Source of the DNA: Candidatus Hungatella pullicola
Lineage (GTDB): Bacteria; Bacillota; Clostridia; Lachnospirales; Lachnospiraceae
Reading direction: 5' to 3'
Length of the DNA: 32,658 bases
Assembly: GCA_019114305.1 (NCBI GenBank)
Contig: DXFU01000079.1
Location: 1 to 32,658, forward strand
A model generated the notes under the pieces. The model searched no databases, was not told the origin of the DNA, and was given only the letters and a program-made list of their open reading frames with translations. Below, piece by piece: positions 15,414 to 21,780 of the stretch. A program made the translations under genes and the position numbers. Every line of letters starts with the position of its first letter. Within the stretch, counting starts at the first letter, position 1.

Positions 15414-15458
15414 TAAGAGAGGGGGAGGAAACGCCTGTCTCGTACCCCCATTCTCTTA
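15414..15458 (-). other. Intercistronic hairpin after the binding-protein gene
   Basis: TAAGAGA plus GGGGG (15414-15425) pairs with CCCCC and TCTCTTA (15445-15458) with a 2-nt bulge. The stem is about 12 bp, 10 nt beyond the stop, and on the minus strand it is followed by only TTATTG. This is the usual place for a hairpin that protects the abundant binding-protein mRNA and partly ends transcription before the permeases. Confidence 0.6.
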
Positions 15459-15468
15459 CTGCTGCTAT

Positions 15469-17085
15469 TTACTGGCCATATGTGCTGCGGAACGCATCCA
15501 GCTGAATCTGCTCAATTTCCTTATATCCCTTAGCCTCTTTGTCATCCAGGAATGCCTGCCAGTTTGCCTCGTTCAGCTCTGTCTGTCCTGTAACAAAAGA
15601 TGTTAAATCAGCAGTGATCTCTTCACCCAGAGAAGCAGTCAGCGTATCCAGTGTCTCCAGCTGTTCATCTGTAAATTTTATGTTGTAAGCCTTCATCAGG
15701 TGTTCTTCATCAAACAATCTGGAGGCCGCTTCTTTTACTACATCGCCGTTCCACTCATAGAACGCTTCATCGTCTACTGGCTTACATACAGTATAACGGT
15801 CATTTAAGAAGGACCATTTCTTCTCACCTGCTGGTTTTGCCTCCTCTGTGGAATAATCTACAATATACTGCTTCTTTCCGTCTACTACTTCAAAACTTTC
15901 CCCTTCAACACCCCAACTGCAAAGGGTCTGTCCTTCTTCACCCCAAAAATAATCAATAAACTGAATGATCGTCTTTGCCGTCTCATCATCCGCGGCTGCA
16001 TTGATAACAGTGGCTCTTCTTTCATTGTAAGGCAGATCCACCTGATATTTCATAATATTGCCGTTTTCATCCTTTATGTTATCCAGCACTGCCATCTGGA
16101 AATCCGGGTCTACATCTGGTCCTCCATTGTCCATGAACCACTGAGGACGGGTAAAGAAGTCATAACCAATGGAACAGTCGCCATTTAACATAGCTGCCTC
16201 CCAGTCGCCCTCCGCATAGGAACCTGCCACCCATTCAGGATTAACAAGTCCCTCATCATACCAGCCTTTCAGGACTTCCATCATATGGTAGAAATTGTCT
16301 GCATAAATGTCCATTCCATTCTTAGCTGATCTGTAGTAAATACCATTGGATTCCTCTGAGGAAATATTATTGGCGCAGTCAAACCATGCAGCAAAGCGGA
16401 AGAATGTCTCTCTGCCGCACAGAGGATAGTAGTTTGGATTATTCTGTCCATAATATGCCTTTAACGTTTTCATGGCCTCTGTAAAATCGTCTACAGTCTC
16501 AATCTGAGCCGGATCCACGCCGGCCTTCTCAAAATGGTCAGCCCGGTAGAATACAACGTCTGCTAAGGTGGGAGTTTCGCTTAGCAAACCGTAAATGGTT
16601 CCATCTTCATTGGTTACCAGCTTGGCGTAATCCGGATTCCCATCCAGATATTTCTGAATATTAGGAGCATACTCCTTAATCAGCGGCGCCAGATCACGGA
16701 AAGCTCCCTGAGCTCCATATACGTTTGCCTGAGCCTGTCTGCATAAAGTTGCATCTGTAAGAGTTCCTGAAATCAGTCTCTGGTCAACCTCTGCATAAGT
16801 ATCTGTTTCATTGTCCGGTCCCTTTACATATTCTACATGAACGCCCGTTCTTGCTTCCGCCTCATCGTACCACTTCAGCTCTTCAATCCAGTCCACAAAC
16901 GGTCCCCTTAAAAACATAGTGTAAGTCTTAGAACCATCTGCTGTTTCCTGACCCCCTGCTGTTTCCCCACCTTCTGTTGCCGGAGCGGTGGTGCTGTCCG
17001 TACTCCCGCTTGTGCCGCATCCCGTAAGCAGGGTCCCCGCCAGGGCCAGGGCCATAAGTGTCGCTGCTGCTCTTTTCTTTCTCAT
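15469..17085 (-). CDS. ABC transporter solute-binding lipoprotein (family 1, LplA/YtcQ-like)
   Basis: A 538-aa extracellular binding protein. The signal peptide (RKKRAAATLMALALAGTLL) ends in the lipobox LTGC (C23), followed by a Ser/Thr/Gly-rich linker and the large two-lobed binding domain. The length and acidic, Trp/Tyr-rich body match LplA/YtcQ proteins that serve LplB/YtcP permeases. AGGAGG stands 9-10 bases before the ATG. It is the fifth gene of the operon, 74 bp after the PdxA-type gene; a weak internal promoter there and the hairpin behind it would allow it to be made in excess of the permeases. The ligand is unknown. The neighbouring kinase and dehydrogenase point to an acidic sugar or its conjugate. 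Confidence 0.92.
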   Translation of the reverse strand: MRKKRAAATLMALALAGTLLTGCGTSGSTDSTTAPATEGGETAGGQETADGSKTYTMFLRGPFVDWIEELKWYDEAEARTGVHVEYVKGPDNETDTYAEVDQRLISGTLTDATLCRQAQANVYGAQGAFRDLAPLIKEYAPNIQKYLDGNPDYAKLVTNEDGTIYGLLSETPTLADVVFYRADHFEKAGVDPAQIETVDDFTEAMKTLKAYYGQNNPNYYPLCGRETFFRFAAWFDCANNISSEESNGIYYRSAKNGMDIYADNFYHMMEVLKGWYDEGLVNPEWVAGSYAEGDWEAAMLNGDCSIGYDFFTRPQWFMDNGGPDVDPDFQMAVLDNIKDENGNIMKYQVDLPYNERRATVINAAADDETAKTIIQFIDYFWGEEGQTLCSWGVEGESFEVVDGKKQYIVDYSTEEAKPAGEKKWSFLNDRYTVCKPVDDEAFYEWNGDVVKEAASRLFDEEHLMKAYNIKFTDEQLETLDTLTASLGEEITADLTSFVTGQTELNEANWQAFLDDKEAKGYKEIEQIQLDAFRSTYGQ

Positions 17086-17118
17086 AAAATTTTCCTCCTA
17101 CCTTTTCACTGTGTATTT

Positions 17119-17146
17119 TTCATAAAATATCGGTTCCGCATGTAAA
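17119..17146 (-). promoter_or_regulatory. Possible internal promoter before the binding-protein gene
   Basis: Minus-strand TTTACA (17146-17141), 16-nt spacer, TATGAA (17124-17119), in the 74-bp gap. The match is moderate only. Confidence 0.3.
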
Positions 17147-17159
17147 CCCTTCCCCGTAT

Positions 17160-18203
17160 TTAACTGTCTTTTTTCAGCTTTTTGCTTTCCGCAAAATGAA
17201 TTCCGTAATCAATAGCGTTCTTTAAGCTTAACTCATTGGCAAGTCCCGTTCCCGCCTGGTCAAAGGCTGTGCCGTGATCTACGCTGGCCCGGATAATGGG
17301 AAGGCCAAGGGTGATATTCACTCCCTCCACCGCATCCCACTGTTTCCTCTCTTCATTATATACAAACCCCAATACCTTCAAAGGAATGTGCCCCTGATCA
17401 TGGTACATGGCTACCACTATGTCGTACCAGCCCCCTCTTGCTTTGGAAAAGATGCTGTCCGCGGGAATTGGGCCGTCCGCCTCTATTCCCTCCCTTTTCG
17501 CCTCCTGTACAGCCGGAACAATCTCCTCTATCTCCTCCCTTCCAAAAAGGCCGTTCTCTCCACAGTGGGGATTTAATCCCGCCACCCCGATTTTAGGCTT
17601 CTGGATTCCCATATCCCTGCATGCCTGATGGGCAATACGGATTACCTCCAGAATCCTCTCTTTCTTTGCCAGATCGCAGGCCTGTCTTAAAGATACATGA
17701 GTAGAAACATGAACCACTCTCAGATTATGATGGGCCAGCATCATGGTGTATTTTTTTGTGTTGGTATAATAAGCGTAAATCTCTGTGTGGCCTGAAAAAT
17801 GATGTCCCGCCAGATTCACTGCCTCTTTATTCAGTGCATTGGTAACGGTAGCGTCTATCTTTCCTTCCATAGCCAGATTTATTACCTTTTCCACATAACG
17901 AAAAGCTGCCTCCCCGGCCATTGCAGAAACCTTTCCTATTTCCAGTTTCCTGGGATCCACCAGCGCCATATCCAATACATCAATAATGCCCCACTGATAG
18001 ATTCCCTGAGAAGGATCTGTCACAGAATGGATTTGAATCCGCTCCTGCCCCACCAAGGTTTTGGCCTGTTCCAGCATACAGGCATCCCCTACCACCAGAG
18101 GCCGGCATCTTTTATAGACCGCTGGATCTGACAGAGCCTTTACCGTTATCTCCGGTCCAATACTGGCCGGATCTCCCATGGTAATTCCAATAATCGGTTT
18201 CAT
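17160..18203 (-). CDS. pdxA2: PdxA2-type dehydrogenase (4-phospho-D-threonate/erythronate dehydrogenase family)
   Basis: A 347-aa NAD-dependent, metal-binding beta-decarboxylating dehydrogenase of the PdxA fold. It starts MKPIIGITMGDPASIGPEI, has the metal-site histidine regions HHFSGHTEIYAYY, GLNPHCGENGLFG and YHDQGHIPLKV, and the typical TLGLPIIRASVDHGTAFD. True PdxA makes a pyridoxine precursor. The known PdxA2 branch oxidises 4-phospho-D-threonate (or the erythronate epimer) to dihydroxyacetone phosphate and CO2. The operon link with a DUF1537 kinase, whose product is that phosphate, strongly favours the PdxA2 role over vitamin B6 synthesis. GGGGG-type ribosome binding site 6-7 bases upstream; 10 bp gap from the aldolase gene. 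The substrate stereochemistry cannot be read from sequence. Confidence 0.85.
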   Translation of the reverse strand: MKPIIGITMGDPASIGPEITVKALSDPAVYKRCRPLVVGDACMLEQAKTLVGQERIQIHSVTDPSQGIYQWGIIDVLDMALVDPRKLEIGKVSAMAGEAAFRYVEKVINLAMEGKIDATVTNALNKEAVNLAGHHFSGHTEIYAYYTNTKKYTMMLAHHNLRVVHVSTHVSLRQACDLAKKERILEVIRIAHQACRDMGIQKPKIGVAGLNPHCGENGLFGREEIEEIVPAVQEAKREGIEADGPIPADSIFSKARGGWYDIVVAMYHDQGHIPLKVLGFVYNEERKQWDAVEGVNITLGLPIIRASVDHGTAFDQAGTGLANELSLKNAIDYGIHFAESKKLKKDS

Positions 18204-18213
18204 TTTCCGCCCC

Positions 18214-19107
18214 CTATCTTAACCCCGCCTCTTTATTTTCTGTCAGTACCTTATGAATGGCGTCAAGACCTTCCTGAGAAATCTGATTAAAAGGCGCCCG
18301 GCATTTTCCAACTGGATATCCCAGCATGGCCACTGCTGTCTTTACAATGGTATTTGGATTTCCGTATTTAAAACAATTTCTGAAGGATCGGATGGCATCC
18401 TGGGCCTTTCTGGCCCCCTCTAAATCTCCTGCTGCAAATTTCTCATATATAGCAACCATATTTTCCGGATATACGTTGGCACATCCGGCAATTCCTCCGC
18501 CTCCGCCTGCCAGAAGATTCCACAAAATCAGGGAATCATTTCCTGACAGTACCGTAAAAGCTTTATTTCTTGTCCGTTCAATATACTGAAGCATGTTGTC
18601 AAAATTTCCCGAAGAATCCTTTGCGCCCACAATATTGTCAATGTCCGCCAGCTTTGCTACAGTAGCCGGAGCCAGGGTGTTTCCCGTTCTTGCAGGAATA
18701 TTGTACAGGACTATAGGTATATCAACGGCCTGTGCCACCGTTCTGTAATGCTCATACAGCTCACTTTGTGAAGCCGCCGCAAAAGACGGTGTAATAATAG
18801 AAAGGATATCCGCTCCCAGGGCTTTTGCTTTCCTGGACATTCGGATGGTATCCTTTGTGCCGATACAGCCGCATCCTGCGTATACAGGAACTCGTCCTCC
18901 CGTTTCTTCTATTACAATAGAAAGTACCTTTTCCTTCTCCTGCTCATTGAGAATATATCCCTCTCCATTGGTACCAAAAGGAAAGATTCCGTGAACCCCG
19001 GCTCCAATAAGACGATTTACCTGGTTTCTTAATTCCTGTTCATTGATGGTCTCATCCTCATTCATGGGAGTAATAATGGGAGGAATAATTCCCTTTATCT
19101 CAATCAT
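18214..19107 (-). CDS. DapA/NanA-family class I pyruvate aldolase
   Basis: A 297-aa TIM-barrel aldolase/lyase that forms a Schiff base with pyruvate or a 2-oxo acid. The catalytic pair is Y135 (VLYNIPARTG) and K163 (VGAKDSSG); the substrate loop is GTNGE (45-49), where DapA has GTTGE. R140 in PARTG corresponds to the carboxylate-binding arginine. True lysine-pathway DapA is unlikely because of the operon setting. Relatives cleave 2-keto-3-deoxy sugar acids or sialic acid, or make 4-hydroxy-2-oxo acids. The ATG overlaps the alcohol dehydrogenase stop by 4 bp, so translation is coupled; the products may be handed between them, for example an aldehyde released here and reduced by the dehydrogenase. 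The reaction is inferred. Confidence 0.85.
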   Translation of the reverse strand: MIEIKGIIPPIITPMNEDETINEQELRNQVNRLIGAGVHGIFPFGTNGEGYILNEQEKEKVLSIVIEETGGRVPVYAGCGCIGTKDTIRMSRKAKALGADILSIITPSFAAASQSELYEHYRTVAQAVDIPIVLYNIPARTGNTLAPATVAKLADIDNIVGAKDSSGNFDNMLQYIERTRNKAFTVLSGNDSLILWNLLAGGGGGIAGCANVYPENMVAIYEKFAAGDLEGARKAQDAIRSFRNCFKYGNPNTIVKTAVAMLGYPVGKCRAPFNQISQEGLDAIHKVLTENKEAGLR

Positions 19108-20276
19108 TTTTTGTCTCCTCCTTCCATAATCTGAAGATACAGCCTCCTGGCATCCTCATATGTAATTTCCCGTTTATTATTATTTAACAGCCTCTTTACC
19201 TCAAGACCTGACTTTGTAAGCTCCTCTAAGTCCTCCATGCCTACCCCCCATTCTGTAAGAGTAGTTGGAATTTCCAGATTGCGTATCATCTGTGCCATCC
19301 GATTGAGAACCCAATCCCCTTTCTCCTCCAAGGTTTTCGCCGTCTTATCTTCTCCCAAAGCGTCGTAAATCTCCCCAAATTCCCTTAAGCATGCCGGTTT
19401 GTTAAACCTCATCACCGGCAGAAGCAGAATGGCGTTGGCAACTCCATGGGCAATGTGATATTTGCCTCCCAGCGGGTAGGAAAGAGCATGTACCGCCGTA
19501 GTTCCTGATGAAGTAATGGCGATTCCCGCATAAAAAGCAGCTCTCAGCATATTCGTTTTTTCTTCTACAGCCTCCGGATTCATACATGCCTTTTCCAAAT
19601 TGGCAAAAATAAGCTTCAGAGCCTCCAGGGCAAATAAATTACTGAAAGGATTTGCTTTATTGGAGGTATAACATTCAACTGCATGGGCCAGAGCATCTAT
19701 TCCTGTGGCCGCCCCTATCTTTTTGGGAAGATCTCGAATCATCTCCCCATCTAAAATAACATAATCAGCAATCATATCCGGATTGACAATTCCCACTTTA
19801 ACTTCCTGCTCCGGAACTGCCACAATGGCGTTTGGCGTTGCCTCCGCGCCTGTTCCCGCAGTGGTGGGAATCATCACTGTATCCACTCTCTTTTGCCCAA
19901 GAAGGGGCTCTTCCAGAAGCTGTTGGATTCCATACCATCCCTCCGCCGTCACAGATGCCAGCTTAGCCGTATCCATAACGCTTCCGCCTCCCACAGCGAT
20001 AATCAGATCGGCCCTCATATTTTTAAACTGATCTACTACTTTCTGAACCTGGTGATAATCAGGCTCCGCCGGCAGGTCATCTATAATTTCCAGCTCTACT
20101 TGGCATTTCTCCAGCCTGTCCAAAACCGGAGCAAGAAGCCCTGCCCCCTGAATTCCCTTGTCTGTAAAAATCACTGCCTTATAGTACTTTCCCTTTATAA
20201 TTGGCACCAGCTGATCCAGCGCGTTTAATCCGCTGTAAACAGCTTTTGGCAGCTTAAGCGAGTATTGTTCCACCAT
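19104..20276 (-). CDS. Iron-containing alcohol dehydrogenase
   Basis: A 390-aa group III, NAD(P)-dependent alcohol dehydrogenase. The nucleotide loop is GGGSVMDTAK (96-105) and PTTAGTGAEAT (138-147) is the second signature. The metal ligands are visible as D194 and H198 (GIDALAHAVECY), H263 (AVHALSYPLG) and H277 (HIAHGVAN). It probably interconverts a short aldehyde or hydroxy-acid semialdehyde with its alcohol in the cytoplasm. It lies 11 bp after the kinase gene and overlaps the aldolase start by 4 bp. In this setting it may reduce the aldehyde freed by the aldolase or oxidise a hydroxyl of the incoming acid sugar. The substrate is not predictable from sequence alone. Confidence 0.9.
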   Translation of the reverse strand: MVEQYSLKLPKAVYSGLNALDQLVPIIKGKYYKAVIFTDKGIQGAGLLAPVLDRLEKCQVELEIIDDLPAEPDYHQVQKVVDQFKNMRADLIIAVGGGSVMDTAKLASVTAEGWYGIQQLLEEPLLGQKRVDTVMIPTTAGTGAEATPNAIVAVPEQEVKVGIVNPDMIADYVILDGEMIRDLPKKIGAATGIDALAHAVECYTSNKANPFSNLFALEALKLIFANLEKACMNPEAVEEKTNMLRAAFYAGIAITSSGTTAVHALSYPLGGKYHIAHGVANAILLLPVMRFNKPACLREFGEIYDALGEDKTAKTLEEKGDWVLNRMAQMIRNLEIPTTLTEWGVGMEDLEELTKSGLEVKRLLNNNKREITYEDARRLYLQIMEGGDKK

Positions 20277-20287
20277 TTTCTATCTCC

Positions 20288-21535
20288 TTATCCTGTAATC
20301 ATCTGTTCTATATCTGTCAAAAGCTCCGGAGAGCCAAATCCTCCTGACTTAGATATGATCCACTGTCGCCCCCTGTTTAAGTTAATAGAGGACAGAACCG
20401 TTCCCTGGCTTAACTCCTTGCAGATGGTAATCTCATGGCAGTCAATTTCATGGAAAAAACTGTTTAAGGTGTCTCCTCCGATAATCATCACTGTTGCTTC
20501 CATCCCCATATCCAGTAAATTTTTCACTACATTTCCCAGTGAATCGGCAATACGCACTCTGGCAGTTTCCAAAGGGATCCTCTTCTCCTGCATGTAAGTT
20601 TCCACAGCTCCCGTATCGGAAATTCCCGTCTCCAATACACAGGTTTGACCGCTGTCACAAATCTTTTTCAGCCCTTCCAGCCATCTCCTTCCTTCTTCAG
20701 AGTCCAGATAACCCTGGGAAAACTGCTGTTCTGGCGTCATAGTAATCCGCTTTACACCTTTATCCTCTGCGTATTCAATTTGTTTTCTGGATACTCCGTT
20801 GACGCTTCCACAGGCAATGAAAAGTTTTTTTGTAACCGCCGGATTAAAAAGAAATCCTTTTTTCAGCTCTAAATGATCTGCCAGCACAGAAGCAAAACCT
20901 GCACAGCCTGCCATAACACCCATAGTTTTGTCTTTTAACAGAGCCTCTGTAATCTTCCCAATATCTTCATTTGTTTCCACATCAAAAATTCCTATCTCCG
21001 GACTTTTTCCTTTTCTTACAGTTTCTCCCCTGGAATAAAGAGCCACATCTGCTGGAATGTTCTCAAATAATTCTGATACCTTTGATGTTTTTACCGGATC
21101 ATAAGGATCCTGTCCAAATACACTTTCCTGAACTGGAAGGCCGTTAATGTAATGAATCCCATTCTTCGTCACCCTGTTAATGGCAGGAAACGCCGGAATA
21201 AAGGTTAAGTAAGGCTGTCCGCTGGCTTCCAAAGCTGCCCATAGTTCAGGGCCGATATTTCCCCTCATACCGGAATCTGTCTTTTTATACAAATAGGTAA
21301 CCCCTGCCTCCTTAGCCATTTTTGCTAAAGCATAAACAATCCCATAGGCAGCTTCAGGTTTTAAATGCCTGGTCTCTGTATCTATAACCAGCACCTCTTT
21401 GTCAACGGAACTAAGCTGTTCCCTTGTTACAGTTCTTTGATTGAGAATCTTGGTGGCTATGCCCTTGCCGGCAAATTGTACTCCCGTGTCCAGAGCGCCT
21501 GTAAAATCATCTGCAATTACCAGAAGTTTAATCAT
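20288..21535 (-). CDS. Four-carbon acid sugar kinase (DUF1537/OtnK-DtnK family)
   Basis: A 415-aa ATP-dependent kinase of the two-domain DUF1537 family. The N-terminal acid-sugar-binding domain has LLVIADDFTGALDTGVQF (D9, D10) and YKKTDSGMRGNIGPEL. The C-terminal nucleotide-binding domain carries IIGGDTLNSFF and the SGGFGSPELL ending. Known members phosphorylate D-threonate, D-erythronate or 3-oxo-tetronates at O4. Together with the PdxA2-type dehydrogenase downstream this gives the known route from threonate/erythronate 4-phosphate to dihydroxyacetone phosphate. It is the first gene of the operon. The ribosome binding site is weak (GGCGG then 10 bases), unusual against its neighbours. Divergent from the regulator gene by 245 bp. 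Confidence 0.88.
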   Translation of the reverse strand: MIKLLVIADDFTGALDTGVQFAGKGIATKILNQRTVTREQLSSVDKEVLVIDTETRHLKPEAAYGIVYALAKMAKEAGVTYLYKKTDSGMRGNIGPELWAALEASGQPYLTFIPAFPAINRVTKNGIHYINGLPVQESVFGQDPYDPVKTSKVSELFENIPADVALYSRGETVRKGKSPEIGIFDVETNEDIGKITEALLKDKTMGVMAGCAGFASVLADHLELKKGFLFNPAVTKKLFIACGSVNGVSRKQIEYAEDKGVKRITMTPEQQFSQGYLDSEEGRRWLEGLKKICDSGQTCVLETGISDTGAVETYMQEKRIPLETARVRIADSLGNVVKNLLDMGMEATVMIIGGDTLNSFFHEIDCHEITICKELSQGTVLSSINLNRGRQWIISKSGGFGSPELLTDIEQMITG

Positions 21536-21554
21536 AGTTATCTACCGCCATATT

Positions 21555-21573
21555 GTTCATTTTTGAAATATAT
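21555..21573 (+). repeat. Direct repeat copy 1, candidate regulator site
   Basis: GTTCATTTTTGAAATATAT. It matches the copy at 21681-21699 in 17 of 19 positions (consensus GTTYATTTTTGAAAYATAT). It lies between the operon promoter and the kinase start, in the leader. Confidence 0.55.
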
Positions 21574-21620
21574 TGCGTTTGTTTTTAAGTTTCATCTCCG
21601 ATATCGCTTGCTTTTGTTTA

Positions 21621-21649
21621 ATAATAACAATATATCTCTTTGGATTCAA
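21621..21649 (-). promoter_or_regulatory. Promoter of the acid-sugar operon
   Basis: Minus-strand TTGAAT (21649-21644), 17-nt spacer, TATTAT (21626-21621), about 85 nt before the kinase start. No GG-N10-GC sigma-54 promoter was found anywhere in the gap. The promoter lies between the two copies of the 19-nt direct repeat. Confidence 0.55.
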
Positions 21650-21680
21650 GTTGAATTCTACAGTTTTTCCAATATTTTTC

Positions 21681-21699
21681 GTTTATTTTTGAAACATAT
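21681..21699 (+). repeat. Direct repeat copy 2, candidate regulator site
   Basis: GTTTATTTTTGAAACATAT, 126 bp from copy 1, about twelve turns of B-DNA, so both would face the same side. It lies upstream of both divergent promoters, where an activator or looping repressor could act. Confidence 0.55.
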
Positions 21700-21712
21700 C
21701 ATTAGTTATCCT

Positions 21713-21740
21713 TTGCTTTCTTGGTATTTTTTGGTATAAT
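21713..21740 (+). promoter_or_regulatory. Promoter of the PrpR-like regulator gene
   Basis: TTGCTT (21713-21718), 16-nt spacer, TATAAT (21735-21740), with the extended -10 form TGGTATAAT. Confidence 0.6.
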
Positions 21741-21780
21741 TGTTTTATAATTAAACATTAACAAAGAAGGAGCAGACGGT

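Noticed and set aside
17160..18203. Vitamin B6 biosynthesis PdxA
   Set aside because: No other B6 genes are near, and the kinase of the acid-sugar pathway is in the same operon, so the PdxA2 role is preferred.
18214..19107. Lysine-pathway dihydrodipicolinate synthase or sialic acid lyase
   Set aside because: No dapB/lysine or nan genes surround it; translational coupling to an alcohol dehydrogenase in an acid-sugar operon argues for another 2-oxo acid aldolase.
21536..21780. Sigma-54 promoter for the acid-sugar operon
   Set aside because: No GG-N10-GC pair was found on the minus strand of the gap, and the regulator lacks GAFTGA.
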